Source of the DNA: Plasmodium relictum
Taxonomy: Eukaryota; Apicomplexa; Aconoidasida; Haemosporida; Plasmodiidae
Direction of reading: 5' to 3'
Length of the DNA stretch: 64,000 bases
Assembly: GCF_900005765.1 (NCBI RefSeq)
Contig: NC_041687.1
Coordinates: 682,001 to 746,000, forward strand
The notes under the pieces are model-generated. The model was not told the DNA's origin. It saw only the letters and a list, made by a program, of their open reading frames with translations, and made no database searches. Made by a program: the position numbers and the translations under genes. Below, in pieces: positions 36,906 through 48,685 of this stretch. Numbering within the stretch: the stretch's first letter is position 1; each line of letters begins with the position of its first letter.

Positions 36906-37609
36906 TTTATTTATTTTATTATTATTATTATTTTTTTTTTTTAAATATCCTTTTCCTTTTATTTGACTTGTAGATATTTTTTATTTTAATTTACATAGTT
37001 ATAGACAATATAATTGCTTATTTGCTTAATTGAAAATATTATTTGTATATATTCCTTTGAGAATATCAAAATATATTTGTAATATATATATTGGCATCTT
37101 ATATTTTTATTCTTCTTTCTCTATTCCTCCTTTAACTTTTTTTTTAATATTGTTAACTATATTTTTAATAATAATTATAACATTAACTAAAAAGTTGAGA
37201 TGCAAACAACTTGTACTTAAAATATAAATTATATAATTGAAAAAATGAAGGAGTTAGCACTTAAAAAGTATATTTTTCATTTTACATATAAGAGTGGTAA
37301 TATACTGAAATACTGTAGTGCTTTATATAAAATAAAAATCTTACTTAGGTATTAAGAAGAAATAATAGGATATTAATTATTTATAATTAAATACTATACC
37401 TTTTTTGTTTTTATTACGTGCTTTATTTTTTATGTATATAATTTTAAAATTACTATATTTTTATATTTCATAGCGGGAATTTTATTTCATTTTAAAGTAT
37501 ATGATACCATTCTTTAGGTAAAGACAGAGATAAATTAGAAAAAAAAGCCATTTTTTAATAATCAAAATTTTATTTAAAAAAAAAAAAATTATAAAATAAT
37601 AGTAAGATT

Positions 37610-37685
37610 ATTATCATACTTAAATTGAATAAATACGTACTTATCTAATTATCATACTTAAGTTGAATAAATACGTACTTATCTA
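37610..37685. repeat. Two-copy 38-base tandem duplication
   Basis: Copies at 37610-37647 and 37648-37685 differ at one base (aaattg versus aagttg). A short partial third start follows (attat, tatcat). The unit contains the relatively complex stretch aaatacgtacttatcta, so this is not simple slippage of a microsatellite. Confidence 0.92.
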
Positions 37686-38581
37686 ATTATTATCATTTTA
37701 ATTATAATTAGTTTATAATTTTTTTCTTTTTTTTAATATAATAGTTTAAAACTATTATTTTTTTTTTTTTTTTTCTCATCTCAAATTTAAAAAAATTAAT
37801 TTATATTTTATTTGAATTTTATAATTATTTTCATATATTCATTCTTTTTATATTTTACAAATTTACATTTCTACTAGAATTAAAAGTATATTATTTTCAT
37901 AAACATCGTAAAATAACTGATTTTTCTGAATTTTAAACATAAATTTTTTTTTTCTTTTTATTTCAACATAATGTATTTTTTTTTTTTTAAATTAAGTTTG
38001 TATTTTTAGTGATTACGGAAAGTTTCATAAATTATTTTATTATATTTTTTAAAACAAATTATTAATAATTTAATTTTTTTTTTTTTCAAATTTGTTATAC
38101 CTTAAAAAAAGAAAACATTTATTATTTATTTATTTTTTTTTTTTTTAAGATAAACAATATAAATCATGATTTTTATAATGTAATATATAAAAAGCATTTT
38201 ATTATCATGTAGAAACATTCACAAAAATTTTTTAAGTGATTAGGCATACAAAGTTCTTTTATTATCTTTTAATGAGCACATGTATATAAAAAAAAAAAAA
38301 ATAATAAAAATAAAAATTGAGAGTGAAGAAAGGAGAAGGAAAAATACTAATAGTAAAAGAAAAAAGATTATTTTTTAATTGGAATTAATTTTTTTTTTTT
38401 TTTCCACATTGAATTGTTAAATTATTTTAATTTGGTATTATTCCCTATTTTTAAATGTAAAATTTTTATATTAAAATTGTTTAAATAAAGATTAATTTTA
38501 TAATATGTTTGTTTTTTATTTATTTATTTTATATATTTTTTTTTTTTTATCTTTTCTTGACTTAACTTTCATATAATTTTT

Positions 38582-38590
38582 TTCTTATAG
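38582..38590 (+). other. Probable splice acceptor of a 5' UTR intron directly before the eRF3 ATG
   Basis: A T-rich tract ending in TTCTTATAG abuts the ATG. The donor cannot be placed. Alternatively this is just T-rich leader. Confidence 0.45.
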
Positions 38591-40319
38591 ATGAATGAGC
38601 CTTTTAATTTCGATGTAAACGCTCCTTCATATTACCCTGGAAAGCCATACAAAGGAAAAGAGGTAAATAGTGATAGCGGCAGTGAAATAGAAAAAAAAAA
38701 AGATACAATGATTGAAGAAAATTTTGATGAAGAACAAATAAATGATTTAGAGGATAAAATAAGTAAAATAAATTTAAATGACAATGTTGATAAATATGAA
38801 AATGTGGAAATGGACAATGAGAATAAAGAAGAAATAGAAGAATTACAGGAAAAAATAGCTGAAAAAAATAGAAATTTGGTGGAAGTAGATCCAAGACATC
38901 ATTTAAATGTAATTTTTATTGGTCATGTCGATGCGGGAAAGTCAACTACATGTGGAAATATTTTATACATATTAGGTTATGTTGATGATAGAACAATAGA
39001 AAAATATGAAAGAGAAGCAAAAGAAAAAAACAGAGAAAGCTGGTTTTTAGCATTTATAATGGATATTAATGAAGAGGAGAGACAAAAAGGAAAAACTGTA
39101 GAGGTAGGAAGAGCACATTTTGAAACAAAAGATAGAAGATTCACAATCCTTGATGCACCAGGTCATAAAAATTTTATCCCTAATATGATTAGTGGTGCTG
39201 CACAAGCAGATATTGGTGTTTTAATTATATCAGCAAGAAAAGGAGAATTTGAAACCGGATTTGAAAGAGGAGGACAAACAAGAGAACATACATTACTTGC
39301 AAGAACTTTAGGTATTATATATATATAGATATATTTTTAATATTATTATATGTATACGTATTTTTTCATATATATATATTTACTTTTATGTATGCAATTT
39401 TTTTGGAATTTTTTTAGGAATAAATCAGCTAATAGTGGCAATAAATAAAATGGATGATCCAACATGCAATTGGAGTGAAAGCAGATATGATGAAATACAA
39501 AAAAGAATAACCCCTTTTATAAAATCGTGTGGATATAATATAAGTAAAGATGTTTATTTCGTTCCCATTTCTGGATTAACAGGCCAGAATTTGTCAGAAC
39601 ATGTGTCAGATAAAAACTCGAAATTATATGACCCAAGAGCCAGTTGGTATGATTTATCCAAGCCAACTTTATTTCAAATTTTTAATACTTTACCACCTCC
39701 ACCATGGGATGAAAATGGTCCATTAAGAATTCCTTTATTGGAAGGTTATAAAGACAATGGTATAATAGCCGTTGGGAAAATTGAGTCAGGGACATTATAT
39801 GGAAATAATATGAGCTGTACATTAATGCCAAATAAAGTAAAAGTAAAAGTTATGAATGTATTTTTAGAAGATGATGAAGTTCCATATGCAAAACCTGGAG
39901 AAAATGTTCGTGTTAGATTATTTGGTGTTGATGAAGATCAAATTAGTAAAGGTTTTGTTTTATGTGATTCAATAAATTTATGTTCAGTGGTTCATGAATT
40001 TATTGGAAGAGTTGCAATTGTTGAATTACTTGAACATAAACCAATAATAACAGCTGGGTACTTTTGTATTTTTCATGCACATACTACTTGTGAAGAAATA
40101 CAATTTGTTGAAATGTTAGAAGTTATTGATAAAAAATCCAAAAAAAAAAAAATTAAACCCAAATTTATAAAAAGTGATTGCATTGTAACTGCTCATTTCT
40201 TATTATCGAATCCGGTTTGTGTGGAGGTGTATGATGATTTGCCACAGTTAGGACGATTTACATTAAGAGATCAGGGAAAAACAATAGCAATTGGAAAGAT
40301 ACTTGAATTAAAAGCTTAA
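38591..40319 (+). CDS. Eukaryotic peptide chain release factor GTP-binding subunit eRF3
   Basis: Two exons, 38591-39311 and 39418-40319, giving 540 residues. GT at 39312 and AG at 39417 join ARTLG to [12 protein letters not shown] exactly as in the family. This is the translational GTPase that works with eRF1 in stop-codon termination. G-domain motifs are complete: G1 GHVDAGKST at 111, G3 DAPGHK at about 189, G4 NKMD. The eRF3 hallmarks [14 protein letters not shown] and [19 protein letters not shown] separate it from EF-1alpha and Hbs1. Two beta-barrel domains follow, ending in [17 protein letters not shown]. The N-terminal extension is only about 100 residues, acidic, without a Q/N prion-like region, and begins with a PAM2-like motif (residues 5-17). 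Confidence 0.94.
39312..39417 (+). other. eRF3 intron
   Basis: 106 bases, GT..AG, phase 1, located inside the GTPase domain just before the NKMD motif. Splicing rebuilds a Gly codon in TLGINQL. Confidence 0.93.
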
Positions 40320-41917
40320 AATTGAATAAAAGAATGTTCTGAATTTCCATAAAAGAAAGAAATAAAATAGAAAAAAAAAAAAAAAATATAATTAAGTAAA
40401 TAAAAAACAGAAAGAGAGACTATTTCAGAAAGAAAAAATAAAATAAATGAAAAGCTTTAATTTTTTATTCAATATGCTCAGTAAGTATAGTTATCACATA
40501 CCAAAATATATATTTTGAATACGTTAAAAATTATTTCATAAAGTGTATGCACACTTTTCATTTTTCATTTTATTATAAAAATGCGTTAGAAAAAAAATAG
40601 GAATATAAAAAGATTTGTTCTATTTTTTTGAAGGAATTATACATATATATTTTCTTTTATATTTTTATTTTTTTTACTTTTTTTGTATAATACCTTTAGA
40701 ATATTAAAAATATAAAAATGTACACTAATAAAAAAAAAAAAAAAAAGATTATTAGATACATTTTATTTATATGAAAAATAAAAATATGTATTTATTATGT
40801 GCTAAATAGTTATTTCATTTTTTTTTTTTTTTAAAGACATTTTTTTCTTATTAAAATATTTGAAAACATTTTTATATGATATAGTTATTTTTACTATTTT
40901 GTATTTAATGAAATAGAAGTTCATATATCTTTTTTATAAATTTGATAAATAAAAGGGAAAATTTTAAATTAATTTAATAGTTATAATTTATATAATTTTG
41001 ATACCAGGAAAAAAAAAAAGAAATGGAAAAAGTTATAATTTTATATTTTAGTTTTTTTATACATTAACCTGTTTTTTATAATTTCTATCCTTTATGATAA
41101 TATATAAATATATTTTCTTTTAAATAGTTAATTATGAAATAAATATTAAAGTATTTATTTTATAATTTTTTAATAAAAAGTTGATATTATTGCATCATTC
41201 AAAAGAAAAAAGTAGTTACAATATATAAAAGAATATATAAATTAATAAACAAGCAATTGAATATTTATAGAATACTAATAAAAAAAAAAAAAAAATTATA
41301 AAACAACGATTTATAAGTAAATAATAGAACAATAAATATTAATTTTTCCTTTTTTAAATAGCAAAATTGTTATTAAAAATATATATAAGTTTTTGATTAT
41401 ATATGTATTGAAAATATATAAAATTCAAAAAAAAAAAAAAATGATTCATAATTAAGAAAAATTTAATTTAATCTTAAAACAAGTAAAACACATAAAAATT
41501 TATAAATATATTTCTAAATTTTTTCTTTTTTTTTTTTTATAAAGTTTCATATAAATATTATCTAAAATATAAATTAATTACCAAGAAAATTTATAATTTG
41601 GAAATACATATAACAATAACAAATTAAAAAAAAATAAAATATAGTGTATTTTTTTTTTGTAAAAATTAATATAAAATAATAGAATAAAAACAATACAATA
41701 AATTTCTTATATATATATGTATATGCACCTATAAAAAAATTAAAGTTCTAATAAAAAAATATATTATTTATATATATAATTATAAAAAGAATATTGTATG
41801 AATGAAAAAGATATTTATATAATTCTAATAAATACAATTACTAAATTTTTTTTATTAAGTAACAAATAATATAATATATATACACTCAGTATTCATAATC
41901 ATATATACATAATATAC
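40320..41917. other. Convergent intergenic region, eRF3 / glycosyltransferase-like gene
   Basis: About 1.6 kb of A/T-rich sequence with A/T homopolymers, shared by the two 3' ends. No coding or RNA signal seen. Confidence 0.7.
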
Positions 41918-44362
41918 TTATAAGTTTCTTTTCTTTTTTAAAAAAAAGCTAATAATATTACTATTTTTTAAAATATAAAATAATATTATTGAAAAAATTA
42001 ATATCCATATTATGCACCAAACTGCTACTTCATTATTATTCATAATTAGATCTTCTTGCAAAGACAAATCAATATTTGCAATAATTTTTTCTCTTTTAGC
42101 ACTAGTTGTTTTTAAACTTTTTGAAATAATGCTTTCAAAATATTGTGGTAAAACAAAATAATTATTAGTAATTTCATATTTTTCTTTATTATAATGAAAA
42201 TATAAAGAGGGAATTATCCAATTTAATATTACACCAGTGTAAGTATATGTATTTAAAACAGTTTTGAAAGCTTCTATTCTCATTTTGTCTCTTTTTCCAC
42301 TATTTACTTCTTGAAGTGTTGTGTTAATTTTATCAATAAGATCATTCGCTAATGAATTCATATTTTCTTTATTATAAATTAAGTCAGATATTTCATAATA
42401 TTCAAAAGGTATATGAGTAGAAATTAAATATTTATTTATATCTTTGTTATGACTCTTATCTGTGATAACCACACAACCATTAAACAAAGCATCAATAACC
42501 ATCTTATTTAGCATACCAGCAAATTTTGAACTAATTACACACACTTTGCTTCTTTGTAAAATAAGTGTATATTCCTTAATTTTATTTTTTATGAGTTTAT
42601 GAGTAGTTTGTAATCCCCATACTTTCCAGTAATACAAATCAACTTCATATTTATAAATTTTATTTTTTAAGTCATTAATATTTTTATTATATATGTAATC
42701 CATTATTTTCTGAATAAGATAATCTTTATAATTATTGGATGTAGTGTTATATAAAAATAAAATGTCAATATCTCTGGTAGAGTTATTAAAGATTGATGTT
42801 TCTTTAAAATTACATTCTTGTAAAAACAAATCGAGTAGAGAATAGCTAAGTTCATAATTTGGGATGTGTTTGTTTTCAATTTTTTTTCCACGATTATAAT
42901 AAAAATTCATGTCATTATTCTCTTTTGATTCAAAACATAAATTAAAATATTTAGAACAACAATGATTTACTCCATGAGGCAAAAATGCCCATAATGTTTT
43001 GCTATCATCTTCATTTTCTAACATTTTTTCTTTCTCAGATATTGGTTTATTTTTTATCTCATTTCTTTTTTTATGTCTATTAGTAATAACATTACTAGCA
43101 TTGCTATTAGAAACTTTATTCCACAAATTATTGAATAGTTTTTTTTTTTCTTCAACTACATCAATACTATTTAAAGGATTAAATTCAAAAATATTTACTT
43201 GATTTTGAAAAAATATATGAGGAAATAAATTCAAAAAGGTTTTTTTCATATTGGCATCCCATCCATCATTTATATATATCAAAGTAGTTAATTTGGGCAT
43301 ATTTTTCAAAAAAAAGAAGTGATTATAATAATTCGAAACAAAGCTATTATGAATAAATATAATATCGAATGGTTCATTACCTATTTGCCCAGAATAGGTA
43401 TTTAATAACGTATGTAAATTCTTCGGAAAAAATACAGGGTAATATTTAAAACCATATCCCCACATATAGGCATTCCATTTCAAATGAGTTGCCATTATAT
43501 TATATAAATTATAAAAATATCTGTCAAAGGAAGAAGAAAAAGATTTTCTTGTAGTTAAAAATAAAACACGTGGGACTCTTAAAACGTAATCTGATGTGTT
43601 TTGAACATCCGCATTAGGATTTAGTGGTGGTAATGGTATAAGAAATGAATCCGTTTTCTTAAATTGTTTATCTACATGACCATTATATTTTCTTATTAAT
43701 GTTTTTACATCTATATCTAAACTTTCTAACATATACTCTAAATTTTCGTAATTTATATATGATAATATACAATTTTTAACTTTCTTAGAACAGTTACATT
43801 CCTGAATATCATCACTATCATCACTAGTGAGCTTTCTTAATAATTTGTCATTTTCTATCTTATTTTTTCTCAATAATTTATTACTAATGGATCCGCTTTC
43901 TATTGTATCGTTATCATCTAATTCATTTATATCTTCAAACATTCCTGTTTTTTTCTCTTTATCTTCATCGTTCATTGCCTCATATTCTTCATTTTCTTGG
44001 TAGTTGCCAATAATTTGATTTTCGAAATCATCATCTAGATTGTATTTACTTTTTATATCATTTTCGTTAATTAAATCATTTAAAATTTTTCTTTCATAAG
44101 AGTAAGGATTATATTTATCTTTTAATGAAGAAAAAAAATTTTTTAATTTTTCATTCTTTTCATTTAAATTGTTATTATTTTGATTTATTAAATTTTGTTT
44201 ATCGTTTAAATATTTTCCATTATTATCATATTCTAATAAAATCGATTCTTTTTTGAGTGAAGAACTATTATCCATTACACTTTTATCTAATGAGTATGGG
44301 TTTTTTTTTTGATTTTCTAAATTTAAAAATTTACTTAATAATGCTTCAACATCACCAAATAC

Positions 44363-44394
<32 letters not shown>

Positions 44395-45034
44395 CATTGC
44401 TTTTGTTATGTAATTGCCCAATTAAATTTGTTAATTGACTCAAAGAATTTAAAGGGTTTGGATTATTGTTATTTTCTTTATTATTTATATTTATGTTTTT
44501 TAATAGATTATTCAAATTTTCTATGTAACTTTCTTTTTTCATTTCTGCATTTAATTTATTATTATTTTCATTGATATTATTATCATTCAGTTGATTTTGA
44601 TTATTTGTATCCTGAATACTTTCCTTTTTCATATTATTAAATTGTTTTAATAATTCCATCCATCTGTTAATATCTGTATTATTAAAATTCATATTATTAT
44701 TATTATTATTATTTATATTTTCAGAATTATTAGTATTATTTGACAAATTTAGCATTTTTAATATATTTTGTAAATTAACTTGAGATGTAGAATTAGAATT
44801 AATTATATTCTTGAATGCATCTAAATTACTACTTTCATTGACATTTATCTTATTTTCTTTAAAATGATTTAAAATTTCTTCTAGTTTATTAAAATTACTG
44901 CTATCAATAGCTTTTTTTACTTTATCTTCTTTCGTCTCAATAACATTACCATTTTCTGAGATGTTATTAGGTATACTAGTTACATATACTAATATAAATG
45001 AATATAAAAAAAGATATCTAATAAAAATATTCAT
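41918..45034 (-). CDS. Secretory type I membrane protein resembling a GT-B glycosyltransferase
   Basis: Single exon, 1038 residues from the ATG at 45034. A further in-frame ATG at 45112 only adds poly-Phe from an A run, and the downstream start gives a normal signal peptide (MNIFIRYLFLYSFILVYVTS). Residues 20-460 are Asn-rich low complexity with NNN runs and acidic segments. Residues about 480-985 look globular: an alpha/beta opening VPRVLFLTTRKSFSSSFDRY, then FDIIFIHNSF, LTTLIYINDGWD and IDILFLYNTT, and a C-terminal part with SKVCVISSKF followed by ALFNGCVVITD. That last segment resembles the donor-site region of GT-B glycosyltransferases (EALxxGCxxVxxD). One transmembrane helix at about 1006-1026 and a basic tail (KKKRNL) close the protein. 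I do not recognise the family with certainty; sugar transfer in the ER/Golgi lumen is a hypothesis. Confidence 0.6.
44150..44760 (-). repeat. Asn-rich low-complexity region with AAT/AAC runs
   Basis: Encodes Asn runs of 6-9 residues (for instance around 44372-44397 and 44696-44710). It lies inside the N-terminal third of the glycosyltransferase-like protein. Confidence 0.85.
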
Positions 45035-46606
45035 TTGTAAAAAAAAAAAGAAAAAAAAAAGAATAGCATAAAAATATACTATATGAAAATAATGAAAAAA
45101 AATATATGCCACTTAATTAAAAAAAAAGGTCTATATTCTTAAAAGAAGAAAAAAAAAAAAAAAAAAAAAATCAAATGATAATAGTTCAAAAATGAATAAG
45201 GAAATTAATTTTTTTAGATACACACACACACACCAAAAAAAAATTATATAAAAGAAGTTTCATTTTTATATCATTGTTTCAACTTTTAATGAACAAAAAA
45301 AAAAAAAAAAAATTAAATGGAAAGGCATCATACGGGAATCAGTTTACAAATATTAGTGTAAAAATATCTTTATTTAGCATTTATAATGTTGTATTTTTAA
45401 TAATAACAAAAACATAATATATAGAAAAAGAAAAAATATATATATATATATAATATTTTTTATAATAAATTATGTTTGAATATTTAGTTTTAATCTAAAT
45501 TCACATTAATGTATTGTTTATTAAGATTTAATTTTTATTTTTTATATTTTTAAATTATTTAATTTAAATTCGAAATTAAAAAAATAAAACAAAATTAAAT
45601 AAATTTTATTTTATTCCTTTTTATACTTACCATATAAAACAATTTTAAAGCAAATTTACAATTTAACATACATATTAAAAAAATAAAACATAAAATAATA
45701 TTCTTTTTATTTCTTTATACATATATATATTGAAATAAATAAATATGTTGTTACATTATTGAGTACAAAAGAAAAAATTAAGAATAAAAATAAAAGTAGA
45801 GTAATATATAATAATATATGATTTTAATACTTTTTATATATATATATATTACAATGTGTCATAAAATATAATATGAATATGTTCTTATTCAGATATATAA
45901 ATATGAATTATTTACCTTTTTTTTTTTCTATATTCTGCTATTTTTTTTTTTTTTAGATACATTTTTATATAATAAAAATTATAAGAATAAATAAAATAAA
46001 AAAGCATATGAATAGTTTATATCCTAATATATAATTATTAAAATTTAGGAACATTTCTTATTTTGTAATATTTTTTTAAAAATGAAAAAAATGCTTTGTT
46101 TCGTTAATGTAAAAATAATAACAATAATAATAATAAACTTTTATAAGCATGGGTTATACAAACATGTTTTTAGTAACATAATTAAATATACAATTAAAGG
46201 AAAAGCATTTTTTTCTTATTAAAAAAGAAAAAATTTAAATTAACAATGCATCAAAATTAAAAAAATAAATTATATAATAGTGTTAACTTCTACTTGTGTA
46301 AAAATGAAAATTATTTAACCAATAATTTAGTTTTTAAAAATATTAATTTATAAAAAAAAAAAAAAAAAAGTTACAAAAATGAGGCTTCTTTAAGAATCTT
46401 TAATTTTGTTTCAAAAAAAAAAAAAAAAAAATCATGTTGAAACAAAAAACATTTTTATAAAATTCATGCAATGATTAAATTAAATAATCAGAAAAATATT
46501 CTCATATGTTTTTGTACATACGTTTTCATAAATATGTTTTTAAAATAGATTTTCGTAAATACGCTTTGAAAATGCAATTAAAAATACCTTTTTTTTTTTT
46601 TAAAAC
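45035..46606. other. Divergent intergenic region, glycosyltransferase-like / RAP gene
   Basis: About 1.57 kb containing two divergent promoters. It is A/T-rich with several A runs and a short CA repeat (about 45221-45233, ACACACACACACC). No gene recognised. Confidence 0.7.
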
Positions 46607-48685
46607 ATGTTTCTCACAAATGCAAAATTTTTAAGCAAGTTAATGAAAATAAAAATTTCAAAAAGAAGGGGTTGGGTAAAAAGAAATAAAAAATGGATGT
46701 TACCTAAAGTTGAAAAATCTTATTTAAAACAAGAACAAGATTTTAACGTTCCTCATAAAATAATATCATTAAATGAAAATAAAGTATTAAATGCAAATAA
46801 TAAGTTGAATGAAAGAAGTAATAATTATGATGGAGATTATAATTTGGTTGAAGAAATGAAGATAAAAGAAAAAAAAAAGTTAAAACCTCATGAATATAAA
46901 AACTTGCTTAAAAAAGAGAAAAATGAAAAAAATGATGACAAATTAAGTTTAAAAGATTTATTGCAAAAAGGAAAAAAGAGTGTGAATTTGGATATAGAAG
47001 ATTTTAAGGAAGAAAAAGAAAAAAAAAAGAAGGAAATGAACACTTTTTGGTATATGCCAAATCCATTTGAAAAAAAAGGAGTATATGGAATGAAGGAAAG
47101 TTCCTTTTATAAATCATTTATAAGAGATAGAGAAAGACAATTAGACAAAATTGATAAGAAAAAATTAAATGAAAATGAAGTAAAACTGTTAAATGATATA
47201 AAAAAAAAAAGTAATGTAAATGATGAATTATTAGAAAAAAGTATTTCCTTGGAAATGAAAAAGGAAAAAAAAATTAGAATTAATCCAAGAAAATATTGGT
47301 TTCTTGATAATTATAGCACCCCTGATATATCAACAATAAATACAACAAAAGCTAGAGAATTACGATTTTTAATGATGAATGAAGCGAGATTGGTACGAAA
47401 AGGAAAAAAAATAGATATGGAATTATGGTTAGCTTTTATGAATAGAGTAATAACTTTATCAACAAAAGTTCATGTAAGAAGTCTTTTAAGGTATTTACAA
47501 ACTATTGCGTCTGTTAAAGTTACTAATAAAAAAATGATAAATGATATAATGAATGAAATTTTTAAAAGAGAAAATGATATGAAACCGAAGCATTATGTAT
47601 ATCTTTTTCAAGCTTGTTCCAGATTAAAATGGACTGATTTTAAATTAATTTATGCATTAAAAAATATGACTTTATGTTGGCCAATATTAAGAAACAATTT
47701 TTTGATAAAATCTGCTAATTCTATTTCTAAATTAGGTTTAGCAAATAATGTTTATAGTAAAGCTTTACAAATAACCTTACATGAACGATTAAATAATTTT
47801 ACAGGCAAAGATTTAAAAGCAATTAAGGCTATAACTTTTCTTGAATTTTTTAATGAAGAAATGATTATAAAATTTATTTCTCTTTCAACATTTTATAAAG
47901 AATATTTCAATTATTATACAAGGAATTTACAAATATTATATCTATATATTGTATTATTTAATAAATCTATTTATAATAGGATCACTGAAGAACAAAGGAG
48001 ATTTTTGCAAAATTATTCAAAAGAAAGTAATTTAAAGAAAATTAATAAAATTAATCATAAAAGTTATCTGAAAAATTTAAGGAGAGGAAGATTTCATGAT
48101 AAATACTCAAGTGATGATGAATATTCAAGTAATGATGAATATTCAAGTAATGATGAATATTCAAGTACTGATGATAGCGAAGGGTCAAGTGATAGTGATG
48201 AATCCTCAGTAGATGAAGTAAAAGTTTGCAATAAACAAAATTTAATTAATAATAATAGTATTAAAGAAAAAAATATAGAAAATGAAAAGAATAATGAAAA
48301 TGTTAAAATAGGAGATAAAATATGTGGAGGTTACACTAGTATCTTGCATAAGGAAGCTAGTGATATATTAAAAATATTAAAAATAGAGCATCTGAATTCT
48401 ATTTATTGTGGCCCTTTTATAGTTGACATTTATCATCCTCAATCAAATTACATTATTGAATTAAATGCTCATTTTCAGTATTATTTAAATTCAGAAAATT
48501 TAACTAGTTTATCAAAATGGAGACATAAATTTTTATCACATATGGGATATAAAGTTATTCATATATCTTATCGAATATGGAATAATTTACATAGTGAAAA
48601 ACAAAAAATTGATTATATCTATAGTGTTTTACCAAATGCTATATTAACATGTTCACCTGTATATTTGCAATCAATAAAAATATAA
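46607..48685 (+). CDS. RAP-domain protein, probably organellar RNA-binding
   Basis: Single exon, 692 residues. The C-terminus (about 605-665) is a RAP domain: PFIVDIYHPQSNYIIELNAH, then LSKWRHKFLSHMGYKVIHIS and the closing helix. Upstream (about 240-490) are helical repeats like those of FASTK/RAP proteins (RVITLSTKVHVRSLLRYLQT; HYVYLFQACSRLKW). The N-terminus is basic with few acidic residues (MFLTNAKFLSKLMKIKISKR), which fits a mitochondrial presequence. Apicomplexa have an expanded RAP family, several of which act on the fragmented mitochondrial rRNAs, so that is the likely role. A serine/acidic insert with four copies of a YSSNDE hexapeptide interrupts the region before the RAP domain. 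The gene precedes mL54, another mitochondrial translation gene. Confidence 0.85.
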   Translation: MFLTNAKFLSKLMKIKISKRRGWVKRNKKWMLPKVEKSYLKQEQDFNVPHKIISLNENKVLNANNKLNERSNNYDGDYNLVEEMKIKEKKKLKPHEYKNLLKKEKNEKNDDKLSLKDLLQKGKKSVNLDIEDFKEEKEKKKKEMNTFWYMPNPFEKKGVYGMKESSFYKSFIRDRERQLDKIDKKKLNENEVKLLNDIKKKSNVNDELLEKSISLEMKKEKKIRINPRKYWFLDNYSTPDISTINTTKARELRFLMMNEARLVRKGKKIDMELWLAFMNRVITLSTKVHVRSLLRYLQTIASVKVTNKKMINDIMNEIFKRENDMKPKHYVYLFQACSRLKWTDFKLIYALKNMTLCWPILRNNFLIKSANSISKLGLANNVYSKALQITLHERLNNFTGKDLKAIKAITFLEFFNEEMIIKFISLSTFYKEYFNYYTRNLQILYLYIVLFNKSIYNRITEEQRRFLQNYSKESNLKKINKINHKSYLKNLRRGRFHDKYSSDDEYSSNDEYSSNDEYSSTDDSEGSSDSDESSVDEVKVCNKQNLINNNSIKEKNIENEKNNENVKIGDKICGGYTSILHKEASDILKILKIEHLNSIYCGPFIVDIYHPQSNYIIELNAHFQYYLNSENLTSLSKWRHKFLSHMGYKVIHISYRIWNNLHSEKQKIDYIYSVLPNAILTCSPVYLQSIKI
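48104..48175 (+). repeat. 18-base tandem repeat, four copies (YSSNDE)
   Basis: Copies at 48104, 48122, 48140 and 48158 encode YSSDDE, YSSNDE, YSSNDE and YSSTDD. It is a coding minisatellite within the RAP protein. Confidence 0.95.

Larger units (their letters stand above)
36906..38590. other. Intergenic region, RING-LON / eRF3
   Basis: About 1.7 kb of A/T-rich sequence with homopolymer T runs and a 38-base tandem duplication at 37610-37685. The end of the region (ttcttatag immediately before the eRF3 ATG) looks like a splice acceptor, so a 5' UTR intron probably lies here. No additional gene supported. Confidence 0.65.

Noticed and set aside
37030-37227. Small hydrophobic open frame after the RING-LON gene
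   Set aside because: No ATG start, composition is that of T-rich DNA, no splice link to a neighbour that improves either protein.
37610-37685. CRISPR-like array
   Set aside because: Only two directly abutting copies without spacers, in a eukaryotic genome; a simple tandem duplication.
45035-45112. Alternative upstream ATG for the glycosyltransferase-like protein
   Set aside because: It only adds a poly-Phe string from an A run. The next ATG gives a standard signal peptide.
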